From positions 1 through 13,057 of the forward strand of contig JAUWBW010000024.1 in the NCBI GenBank assembly GCA_030609665.1: a DNA stretch of 13,057 bases, in the 5' to 3' direction. Below, in pieces: positions 6,327-12,505 of the stretch. The position numbers and the translations under genes were made by a program. This stretch comes from Methanosarcinaceae archaeon (lineage in GTDB: Archaea > Halobacteriota > Methanosarcinia > Methanosarcinales > Methanosarcinaceae). Below the pieces are notes generated by a model. It was not told the DNA's origin. It ran no database searches and was given only the letters and a program-made list of their open reading frames with translations. Position 1 is the stretch's first letter. Every line of letters begins with the position of its first letter.

Positions 6327-6719
6327 ATGGACGAATTGGAAGCGATCAGGAAAAAGAAGATGGAGCAAATTATCAGGAAAAAAGAACTTGAATCTTATCC
6401 GGATAAACCAATCACTGTTGCGGATGCAGATTTCAATCAATTTATATCGAAATATCCATTGGTTGTAGTTGACTGCTGGGCAGAATGGTGTGCCCCATGC
6501 CGTATGCTTGCACCGGCCATTGATGAGCTTGCTGCAGAATACAGGGGAAAGATCGTATTTGGAAAACTCAATACCGACAACAACCGTGTAACTGCAATGC
6601 AATACAGGATATCAAGTATTCCTGCGATGCTTGTTTTCAAGAACGGGAATTTCGCAGGTCAGATAATCGGTGCAGTTCCAAAAGAACAGATCGTGCAGCA
6701 ACTACAGCCTCTTATGTAA
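6327..6719 (+). CDS. Thioredoxin with N-terminal charged extension
   Basis: From the ATG at 6327 this is a 130-residue thioredoxin-fold protein. The redox motif WCAPC is at residues 54-58 (C55, C58), the preceding VVVDCWAEW strand is standard, and the cis-proline loop is present in SSIPAMLVF. A segment of about 28 residues before the fold (DELEAIRKKKMEQIIRKKEL) is a highly charged helix. It resembles N-terminal helices of other archaeal proteins and is absent from minimal thioredoxins. The protein would reduce disulfides in cytoplasmic targets; in methanogens electrons may come from ferredoxin- or F420-dependent reductases. The frame extends to a GTG at 6318, but ggtga at 6317-6321 is a good Shine-Dalgarno for the ATG. 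Methanogenesis marker 14 starts 16 nt after its stop, so the two genes are probably one transcript. Confidence 0.92.
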   Translation: MDELEAIRKKKMEQIIRKKELESYPDKPITVADADFNQFISKYPLVVVDCWAEWCAPCRMLAPAIDELAAEYRGKIVFGKLNTDNNRVTAMQYRISSIPAMLVFKNGNFAGQIIGAVPKEQIVQQLQPLM

Positions 6720-6735
6720 GACGGAAGTGAAATAA

Positions 6736-8160
6736 ATGTCAAAACCAAGAATTGCAAATAGCCCAACAGTACGTTTGCTTGACCTTAAGTCAAAACCATA
6801 CTTTATTGTCGCATCCGTGGAGGTCGGAAATACCACTACAAAGTGCATTCTGACAGCCACGAACATGGAAGACGGAAAGACAGGTCATGTGAATAAAATT
6901 GTGAAGATGACAAGGGATGTGCGCAATCCTCTGCCCGGTGAAACGGTTTTTGGAAGGACATTGAATGGTGTGGAACTTACACGCGAATCTGTTTCTGAAC
7001 TTGTCCGTGACACCCTTGTCGAGGCTGTGGAAAAAGCAAATCTCGACATTAAAACAGACCTCCATTTTGTTGTTCGCTCAACCGGAGTGGTTGCAGGTTT
7101 TGATATGCCGGAAGAGGTTGGTGAGTTCATCAAAGCATTGGCTGACGGTTGCCTTATAGCAGGCATCCCGCCAAAGAACATGACACCTCCAATGTCCATT
7201 GAGAACCTGCCTGAGAAGTTCCAAAAGTTCAGTAAGCTCAAACAGGTTGTATTTGACGGTGCTGTGGCAAGTGTTATTCCGCCAATTGGTGCGACAGGTG
7301 TTGAAGTGGTTGCAAATGAAATGGAGGGGGAACTTGCAACGGCTGGCATCAAGGAAGGTGCCAAATGGGCTGATGTTGATTTCAGGAATCCGTGTCTTTC
7401 AATAGATTTCGGAACCACGCTTGATGGGCGCATCACCAGCGATGACATGCCTTATGCAAAGACAATAGGCAATTTCTGTGGTTATGCGGGTGCCATTCCC
7501 GATGCTATTATCAAGGGCACGCGCACGGTCGATGTAATTCTCGGAACAGCCCTTGATGTTTTTGATGAAAAATCAACTGATATCCTGACACTTAAGCTGA
7601 AAGGCAAGATGATCCGCGAATACGCCAACAAGATCCTTGATTATGTCATCATAGAAAAAGTCCCAAAAAGCAGTACAAAATATGGAAGCGTGCCTGTAAA
7701 TCCAAAAGCTGCCGATCAGATGGGGGTTGTCCTTGTTGGCTGTGACGTTGGTGAGAACGGTTCTGACATGGACAAATTGTCAGAACTTGGCGGCGAGATA
7801 TACAAAAAACACGGGCTCAAGATATTATTTGCAGTGATCGATGAGGTCATGGCAAAGGTTATTTACCGTCTTGTCAAGGTTGCACAAGACGCGGGGCTTG
7901 TATTTGAGAATACATCCATTGGTATAACCGGAAGGGCAGGGATCAGCGGCAACAAGCCAAAACTTGCTTTGAAGTATCTTGATGATCTCAATATTAACCA
8001 CAAGATCGATGAGCGTGTGGTTTTCGTGGATGACGGGCTTGCAAGGGGCGCGGCGGTCATGGCACGTTGCATGAACTCACTCGGCACACCTCAAAACCCG
8101 CTTGGTGGTCGTTCCGGCGGCAAATGTATTTTGGGACAGAGGGTTAAGTTGCAGGGTTGA
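6736..8160 (+). CDS. Methanogenesis marker protein 14 (DUF2114 family)
   Basis: This 474-residue protein matches what I know of the methanogenesis marker 14 family (TIGR03285, DUF2114). Typical segments are IVASVEVGNTTTKC (24-37), DLHFVVRSTGVVAGFDMPEE, VVFDGAVASVIPPIGATGVE, ANEMEGELATAGIKEGAKW and LSIDFGTTLDGR (221-232). The family is nearly restricted to methane-metabolising archaea and its function is unknown. The two glycine/threonine-rich motifs, EVGNTTTK and DFGTTLDG, look like the phosphate-binding loops of the ASKHA fold (actin/Hsp70/acetate kinase). Several redox-cofactor reactivases share that fold, so an ATP-dependent activator role is a reasonable inference. It is full length, and the start is preceded by a ggaagtga Shine-Dalgarno-like sequence at 6723-6730. 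It follows thioredoxin directly. Confidence 0.9.
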   Translation: MSKPRIANSPTVRLLDLKSKPYFIVASVEVGNTTTKCILTATNMEDGKTGHVNKIVKMTRDVRNPLPGETVFGRTLNGVELTRESVSELVRDTLVEAVEKANLDIKTDLHFVVRSTGVVAGFDMPEEVGEFIKALADGCLIAGIPPKNMTPPMSIENLPEKFQKFSKLKQVVFDGAVASVIPPIGATGVEVVANEMEGELATAGIKEGAKWADVDFRNPCLSIDFGTTLDGRITSDDMPYAKTIGNFCGYAGAIPDAIIKGTRTVDVILGTALDVFDEKSTDILTLKLKGKMIREYANKILDYVIIEKVPKSSTKYGSVPVNPKAADQMGVVLVGCDVGENGSDMDKLSELGGEIYKKHGLKILFAVIDEVMAKVIYRLVKVAQDAGLVFENTSIGITGRAGISGNKPKLALKYLDDLNINHKIDERVVFVDDGLARGAAVMARCMNSLGTPQNPLGGRSGGKCILGQRVKLQG

Positions 8161-8226
8161 TCAGTCTCTACTTATATAGTTTAATTACAAAATGGGTGTG
8201 TTATATTGTTTATGATGTACGGTGGT

Positions 8227-8252
8227 AAGAAAAAAGACAGGAAAATATCCTG
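8227..8252 (-). terminator. Hairpin plus T-run, minus-strand terminator-like
   Basis: Read on the minus strand, cagga (8252-8248) and tcctg (8242-8238) form a short stem around a 5-nt loop, followed by tcttttttctt (8237-8227). It begins two bases after the stop codon of the small ORF at 8254-8385. This suggests that a minus-strand transcript, either SRP19 or the small ORF, ends here. Confidence 0.5.
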
Positions 8253-8253
8253 C

Positions 8254-8385
8254 CTATTGTACTGACATAGGAGACAAATCGGAATCGATGGTTGTTGATT
8301 CAACGTCAACATCGCTAATATCAGCCAGTGCCTTTTCCCATATCTCCCGTGATCTTGTACCAATAGAATCCTTTGGAGTGTGCAT
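8254..8385 (-). CDS. Possible small protein of 43 residues, unrecognised
   Basis: An ATG at 8385 opens a 43-residue frame starting MHTPKDSIGTRSREIWEKAL, with an acidic Ser/Thr/Asp-rich tail, ending at TAG 8254. The composition looks like a real soluble protein: an amphipathic helix SREIWEKALADI, then an acidic tail. A TATA-like gcatatag (about 8408-8401, minus strand) lies upstream, although slightly close for a canonical start, and a hairpin plus T-run follows the stop immediately. It lies downstream of SRP19 on the same strand. I do not recognise the family. Other long frames across the same stretch look less protein-like. Confidence 0.35.
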   Translation of the reverse strand: MHTPKDSIGTRSREIWEKALADISDVDVESTTIDSDLSPMSVQ

Positions 8386-8452
8386 TGTCCACAAACGGCA
8401 CTATATGCAAAATAAGTAGAAAAAGTATACGAATCGTCAACAGCGATGCAAT

Positions 8453-8752
8453 TCACTTTTCACGCATCTGTTTTATGCCTTGTGCAATCTGCTTTGCGAT
8501 CACGGTCTTTGGACCATTGTTATCAACAAGTACCCTGCCACTCACTTCCCACCATGATTTTGGATACGCTTTATCAGCTTCAACCTCCGGGTTGAGTCCT
8601 AACTTTGCAGCGGCTTTCTCGATCTCATTGAGTTCAGGCTGTTTGACAGAATCCTTCTTTGAGAGTATCCTGCCATCTTTTCTTGAATTGGTCAGATCAA
8701 GATATGCAGGCCATATCACCAATTTACCCCTGTCGCGCATTAACATGACCAT
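8453..8752 (-). CDS. srp19: Signal recognition particle protein SRP19
   Basis: This 99-residue protein has the SRP19 signature: LVIWPAYLDLTNSRKDGRIL near the N-terminus, LGLNPEVEADKAYPKSWWEV in the middle, then SGRVLVD and a basic C-terminal helix. SRP19 binds helices 6 and 8 of 7S RNA and prepares it for SRP54, so that signal sequences can be targeted to the membrane. Length and motifs are normal for an archaeal protein. Three in-frame ATGs (8752, 8746, 8740) lie close together. A TATA box at 8776-8769 on this strand fits a leaderless start at the first or second of these. It is divergent from the CxxC protein at 8865. Confidence 0.94.
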   Translation of the reverse strand: MVMLMRDRGKLVIWPAYLDLTNSRKDGRILSKKDSVKQPELNEIEKAAAKLGLNPEVEADKAYPKSWWEVSGRVLVDNNGPKTVIAKQIAQGIKQMREK

Positions 8753-8768
8753 CTATTGGAATTCATTT

Positions 8769-8776
8769 AATTTAAA
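8769..8776 (-). promoter_or_regulatory. TATA box of srp19
   Basis: The plus-strand sequence aatttaaa reads tttaaatt on the minus strand and lies 17-24 nt before the ATG at 8752. Transcription should begin close to the first ATGs of srp19, and no Shine-Dalgarno is seen, which suggests a leaderless message. Confidence 0.5.
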
Positions 8777-8831
8777 GTTGGTCCAGATACAGGATCATAT
8801 TTTCAAAAACCCAGCTTAAATCCAAAGCCAT

Positions 8832-8839
8832 ATTTATAT
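8832..8839 (+). promoter_or_regulatory. TATA box of the CxxC protein gene
   Basis: The sequence tttatata ends 25 bp before the ATG at 8865, so transcription should begin within a few bases of that codon. This supports 8865 as the start rather than the TTG at 8847. Confidence 0.55.
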
Positions 8840-8864
8840 AGGTTCTTTGACTAAATATAATAAC

Positions 8865-9131
8865 ATGATTCGCACAAAAAACGGTTTCATTATCGATCCT
8901 GAGATCGAATCGTACATAATGGAAAACAAAAAGGATTTCAGGGTTTGCACCACATGTGGAGGACCTGTCATCGTGCCAACTGAACTTAAACCCGCCAAAC
9001 CATCGGACATCAAGATAGAGATTGGTGATAATGTCCTGTATGTATCAAAGATACAGGCCAGGTACCTCAGACGCTTTGATAAGTTCATGCTTGAACAATA
9101 CCGCAACTCACCGCTTTGCAGCATAGGATAA
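8865..9131 (+). CDS. Conserved-looking small protein with CxxC motif, function unknown
   Basis: From the ATG at 8865 this is an 88-residue protein. It has one CxxC knuckle, C28/C31 in RVCTTCGGPV, and a single cysteine near the C-terminus (C85). The rest is charged, with GDNVLYVSKIQARYLRRFDK in the second half. A lone CxxC plus one distant cysteine could bind zinc as a dimer or be a redox pair. I recognise no named family, though it looks like a typical methanogen-lineage conserved hypothetical. The TATA box at 8832-8839 fits a near-leaderless start here. A T-run at 9145-9150 follows the stop, so it is probably a single-gene transcript. Confidence 0.72.
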   Translation: MIRTKNGFIIDPEIESYIMENKKDFRVCTTCGGPVIVPTELKPAKPSDIKIEIGDNVLYVSKIQARYLRRFDKFMLEQYRNSPLCSIG

Positions 9132-9144
9132 GTATCAATCACGC

Positions 9145-9150
9145 TTTTTT
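9145..9150 (+). terminator. T-run downstream of the CxxC protein gene
   Basis: Six consecutive T residues lie 14 nt after the stop codon at 9129-9131, the usual form of an archaeal intrinsic terminator. No stable hairpin precedes it. The second copy of the 27-nt repeat begins two bases later. Confidence 0.4.
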
Positions 9151-9151
9151 A

Positions 9152-9178
9152 GTCAAACGTTGCGACGGCACGCCCAAC
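9152..9178 (+). repeat. 27-nt dispersed repeat, copy 2
   Basis: This matches 189-215 at 25 of 27 positions in the same orientation. Like the first copy it lies just downstream of a plus-strand gene, about 20 nt after the stop codon of the CxxC protein. Similarity stops abruptly on both sides. Confidence 0.7.
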
Positions 9179-9213
9179 CACAGCAGAGCTGCGGTATAAT
9201 TATGGATCTCCTC

Positions 9214-9364
9214 AACATTGAGTGGGTAAATATTAGACGGGATTTACAGGATTTACAGGATGGGCGAGCCACTTGTATCCTGTCAATCCTGTCCATTTAT
9301 TCAAGCAATGCAATTCCATGTTTGACGACATATCCCACAATAGTGATATTACCCACACAATGTT
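9214..9364. repeat. 151-bp element with 16-bp terminal inverted repeats (MITE-like)
   Basis: The left end aacattgagtgggtaa (9214-9229) and the right end (9349-9364) are inverted copies agreeing at 15 of 16 bases. The match continues inward for a few more bases if one base is gapped. The element encloses a second inverted repeat at 9246-9292 and no gene. No clear target-site duplication flanks it. Size and structure fit a miniature inverted-repeat element or a large structured RNA or cruciform; no related transposase is in the window. Confidence 0.55.
9246..9292. repeat. Inner inverted repeat with 9-bp periodic ggatttaca units
   Basis: The arms acaggatttacaggat (9246-9261) and atcctgtcaatcctgt (9277-9292) are complementary at 15 of 16 positions around a 15-nt loop. 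The left arm belongs to a short tandem array with a 9-nt period (ggatttaca, ggatttaca, ggat). This sequence type looks familiar as an abundant short repeat in environmental genomes, but that is memory, not a search. Confidence 0.65.
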
Positions 9365-9392
9365 AAAGAGAACCATAATTATTAAGATCAAA

Positions 9393-9490
9393 CACTGAGG
9401 ACAGTAACCCATGCTTTGATTCTCTGTGACCTGTACGCCTTGCGGGTGTAGCAGGCACTCAACTGCGGTAGGAGGTGAGTGTCCTCTGTG
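9393..9490. repeat. Second structured inverted-repeat element
   Basis: The arms cactgaggaca (9393-9403) and tgtcctctgtg (9480-9490) pair at 10 of 11 positions. Further outward pairing is possible between agatca (9385-9390) and tgatct (9489-9494). Inside is a hairpin, cactcaact (9456-9464) with aggtgagtg (9473-9481), 8 of 9 paired; its right arm overlaps the outer arm, so the two pairings would compete at 9480-9481. The motif ctctgtga occurs at both 9422 and 9484. It could be an untranslated RNA, a repeat element or a relic. With the neighbouring element it fills most of the gene-free stretch 9132-9533. Confidence 0.4.
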
Positions 9491-9533
9491 ATCTATTGAA
9501 ATTTACATGAGATTTGTTAACATTGTATAATTT

Positions 9534-11636
9534 CTAACTATAAAACTTCGCCCTCAGCTTCTCATAAAACGCCTGCTCACCTCCATTTGTTTTTCTTGAA
9601 AGCCGCTCAACTATCAACTCTGGCGTGCTTTTTGCAATATAATTGTAGCACGGAGTTCGCTCTACGATAAGATTCAGATCGGCGTCGAGACCACTTGCCT
9701 CGATTCCATCTACCCGAACACTGCACTCCGTGTTTTCCAGTATCAACTCAGGCAGGTGTGACACGAACACAGCCATGCTGTCTCTGTTTTCTGAAAGAAC
9801 CTCAAGTATGCCTGCAATAATCTTAGCAGACGCACCGGGCTCGGTAATGGATTCCATTTCATCCACCAAAACCACCTTGCTGGAATCATCCGCAACCACT
9901 GAAAAATCCATGAGTGTAGTTTCAAATGCACCTGCGTCCAGTGTTCCTTTCGATTTTGCGAAATAGTAAAGTCCATCCGACATCCCGATCTCGAGCAACT
10001 TCGCAGGGGTCGGGAATCCCATGTGTGCGAGTATGATGCATTGTGCAAGAAGTTCGAGCATTGAAGTCTTGCCTCCCGAATTCACACCACTGAGCAGCAC
10101 AACCCTGCTTTTGTCTTGCGGGCTGTGAGCCGTATCACCGACCGAGTAGTCTATCGGGGTAACCTCACCGTGCCGCGATCTCAGGAACAGGTTCTCTCCC
10201 TTCACAAAACCGACCCCTGTCTTATCGACCAACTCCGGCATCGTAAGAGCATACTCATGCGCAAAACATCCTATCGCAAACCCAACATCGAAATCCAACA
10301 CACTGCGAACCATCTCCTGCACAATGTCGCGGTATCCGTGCAGGGTCTTTGAAATGTTGCGTTTGTGTTCGATCTTCTTATTATGGATATTGTGCGCCAC
10401 ATTCTGCTTTAATGCATTCACATGATCGCGGTCAACTTCTACAGGATGCATCATCTCATCTAGGAACAACGATTCTGCCATTAGCATCTCTTTTTTATTA
10501 AGTCCGAGTTCCTTTGATATCCGCTCTTTTGCTTCCTTGACGACAGCGTTGTATGACTGGGAAACTTCCTTCTCAAGCATCTCTTTTAGTTGCACATCCC
10601 CGCTCATCACCTTGAGCATATCCTGTCCACTGATTGTCAATTTACTTTCGGTCAGGCACTTATCCAGCCTTGAGTTTGCATCACGCACGGCGTCCGAGAT
10701 GCAAGTTTCCATATTTTCAATGATCGAGTTCAACCTGTCAATATCAGGATCATTTCCAGCTTTCACATCCCCTGTTTCATCGATCATGGACAGTGCCATA
10801 TCAAGTTCTTCGAGATGTTCGTTATCCAGCTTTTCAAAGAACATGGTGCCAGCTTCGCGGATTGCCTGTATGACTGCTATTGAGCATTCAATGGTTGCAA
10901 GGTTCTTTGCAAAAAAGCCGATCACCTGCTCAGGAACTACCTGCCAGTCCTCCATACGTTGCAGATCGGATACATATTCAGGTTCAACATCTTCGGGAAA
11001 ATCGAATCCAAGAAAAGCAGCACCTGACGCAATGACATGAGAATAACCCCGCGCAACATCCACGAACTCGGAAGGCGTGCTTACCATCTGCACATCAATG
11101 ACACTGCCAAACCTCTGGCGTGCATACTCGAAATCTTCGTGATTGGCGGTGATGATCGCACGCTCGCGTATTTGAGGCGGATTGTACTTGAGACTTAAAG
11201 GGCGAATACCCGAAAGCAGATTCGGGAAGTCGCTGTTATCCCGAAGCAAACTTGCAGTGTCCACATGATATGATACCGACTCGCGCACAGATTCTATTTT
11301 ATCTTTTTTGCTTGCAGGATATGGGAAATAGATGTGAAGTTTATCTTTTGCATACCGCGTGTGTGCGAACTGTTTTATGATATCGAGCAGCCGCTCATAG
11401 ATATCTACGGACTCTTTTGTTTTCAGGAAATCGGATATTGAGACTCCTTCAACCTGTGCGTGCACCTCGTGTACAAGAGATATCGCATATCGTTGGCCTA
11501 TGCCTTCAACTTCGGATATGCTGGCAATGTCACCACCAAGTATTGCATCAAGTGCAGCCTCCTCGCTCCCGAAATGATCGATGAAACGCTGTGCCATCTT
11601 TTCCCCGATTCGCGGGATATCCTGCAAGGTTTTCAT
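9534..11636 (-). CDS. MutS-like ATPase with N-terminal helix-hairpin-helix domain
   Basis: From the ATG at 11636 this is a 700-residue protein. Residues 1-55 hold two helix-hairpin-helix motifs (LQDIPRIGEKMAQRF and ISEVEGIGQRYAISLV), which bind DNA backbone without sequence preference. A long helical middle (about 230-480) resembles the MutS lever and clamp. The C-terminal MutS/ABC ATPase has Walker A GVNSGGKTS from G517 with K523, Walker B VVLVDEME with D592/E593, and a switch histidine H627 in VSHLP. It lacks the mismatch-recognition domain of MutS1 and the C-terminal Smr nuclease of bacterial MutS2, so it belongs to the archaeal MutS-related group of unclear function. The frame extends to 11681, but gaggtga at 11647-11641 and the ATGA overlap with the preceding gene fix the start. 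It is the last gene visible in its operon. Confidence 0.88.
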   Translation of the reverse strand: MKTLQDIPRIGEKMAQRFIDHFGSEEAALDAILGGDIASISEVEGIGQRYAISLVHEVHAQVEGVSISDFLKTKESVDIYERLLDIIKQFAHTRYAKDKLHIYFPYPASKKDKIESVRESVSYHVDTASLLRDNSDFPNLLSGIRPLSLKYNPPQIRERAIITANHEDFEYARQRFGSVIDVQMVSTPSEFVDVARGYSHVIASGAAFLGFDFPEDVEPEYVSDLQRMEDWQVVPEQVIGFFAKNLATIECSIAVIQAIREAGTMFFEKLDNEHLEELDMALSMIDETGDVKAGNDPDIDRLNSIIENMETCISDAVRDANSRLDKCLTESKLTISGQDMLKVMSGDVQLKEMLEKEVSQSYNAVVKEAKERISKELGLNKKEMLMAESLFLDEMMHPVEVDRDHVNALKQNVAHNIHNKKIEHKRNISKTLHGYRDIVQEMVRSVLDFDVGFAIGCFAHEYALTMPELVDKTGVGFVKGENLFLRSRHGEVTPIDYSVGDTAHSPQDKSRVVLLSGVNSGGKTSMLELLAQCIILAHMGFPTPAKLLEIGMSDGLYYFAKSKGTLDAGAFETTLMDFSVVADDSSKVVLVDEMESITEPGASAKIIAGILEVLSENRDSMAVFVSHLPELILENTECSVRVDGIEASGLDADLNLIVERTPCYNYIAKSTPELIVERLSRKTNGGEQAFYEKLRAKFYS

Positions 11637-12505
11637 ACATTCACCTCGCGCGCATCCCCCACAAACATCTCCAGTGTACAATTTGAGATCCCGCGCTCGA
11701 CCTTGTACCTGTCCGCTTTAGCCATCTTGCTCATACCGGCAGAACTTTTTGGCTGCATCTTGCTTGCAAGATGACGGTTTCTTCGGCTCTCGATCATCTG
11801 GGAATTGTAGAATACATCCCAGAGTCTCTCGACTTCATCTGCCTCTTTATCCTTTGATGACAACGATGTGCGCAGGCTTTTTACAAACGCTGCCGCCGTC
11901 TTTGTGAAGTGGTCAAGACCCACCAGTTCACCATTACCTACCCATGCGGCATTGCCAAATATGACAGCCACGGGGACATCGGGGTTCTTTTTGGCAAGCC
12001 ACCTGCAAAAGATATCCGCAACATCATGCGGCGAATCGATATCAACAGTCTGGATACCATTCACAAAATCAGGACGTGCGAACATGCACATCCTCTGCCA
12101 CGCGCGGGTGACGTCGCGCATGTAATTGTAATACCTGCGTGCAAGCTTTGATTTTCCTGTGTAGAGATGCTCGGCACTGCCATTACATGAAACGATCAAA
12201 CGAACAAGTTCAGCCGGGTTCGCTTTACTGTGCCGCAGTACAAGGTCGATATACTGCACAGGGCTTGTGTCGGTGCGGGACATCTTTGCAGGGCACTTGC
12301 CAAGCACTTCCCGAATCAAATTTTTCGTACCTGCGATCGGTGTAAATCCCAATCGCACGACCTCATCTTCAGTTCCGGAAAAAGTGAGTTTCCGTTCCAG
12401 TTCGCGCCTGTCTTTCGCAAAAACAAGTTCGGCATCGGGATGCTCTTTCAGAACAGAGCATGCCAGAAGTACTCCGTCCACATCTGTCTTGAATGCTATT
12501 ATCAT
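11633..12505 (-). CDS. DUF4130 protein, partner of the UDG-linked radical SAM protein (TIGR03915-like)
   Basis: This 290-residue protein resembles the family called probable DNA metabolism protein (TIGR03915, DUF4130), which is always found beside a radical SAM protein of the TIGR03916 type. In many bacteria the DUF4130 part is fused to a uracil-DNA glycosylase-like domain; here it stands alone. Family-like segments are AFKTDVDGVLLACSVLKEHP at the start, the central MRDVTRAWQRMCMFARPDF, SPHDVADIFCRWLAKKNPDV with the following VAVIFGN, and the late FYNSQMIESRRNRHLASKM. The usual YW in that last segment is replaced and the tail is highly basic. A role in DNA repair or base modification is inferred from linkage; no reaction is known. 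It overlaps both neighbours by four bases (ATGA at 12505-12502 and 11636-11633), a sign of translational coupling. Confidence 0.82.
   Translation of the reverse strand: MIIAFKTDVDGVLLACSVLKEHPDAELVFAKDRRELERKLTFSGTEDEVVRLGFTPIAGTKNLIREVLGKCPAKMSRTDTSPVQYIDLVLRHSKANPAELVRLIVSCNGSAEHLYTGKSKLARRYYNYMRDVTRAWQRMCMFARPDFVNGIQTVDIDSPHDVADIFCRWLAKKNPDVPVAVIFGNAAWVGNGELVGLDHFTKTAAAFVKSLRTSLSSKDKEADEVERLWDVFYNSQMIESRRNRHLASKMQPKSSAGMSKMAKADRYKVERGISNCTLEMFVGDAREVNV

Noticed and set aside
6885..7448. 187-residue open frame on the minus strand opposite methanogenesis marker 14
   Set aside because: It is antisense to a well-supported family member, is Ser/Thr/Pro-rich as antisense shadows usually are, and has no promoter or Shine-Dalgarno.
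8181..8456. 91-residue minus-strand frame downstream of SRP19
   Set aside because: It runs through the hairpin/T-run terminator and has a biased, Cys/Leu-rich composition. The 43-residue frame in the same stretch is more protein-like.
9241..9261. Possible CRISPR array suggested by ggatttaca repeats
   Set aside because: The units are only 9 nt with no spacers and there are no cas genes; it is a short tandem array inside an inverted repeat.
9422..9493. Possible tRNA or small structured RNA gene of known class
   Set aside because: No cloverleaf, T-loop or other known consensus could be found; only generic inverted repeats are supported.
10537..11040. 167-residue plus-strand frame within the MutS-like gene
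   Set aside because: Serine-rich antisense shadow of the MutS-like coding region, with no independent start signals.
11637..11681. Upstream extension of the MutS-like protein to a start at 11681
   Set aside because: The extension overlaps the DUF4130 gene by 49 bases, whereas the ATG at 11636 has an ideal gaggtga and the same ATGA overlap as the other operon junction.
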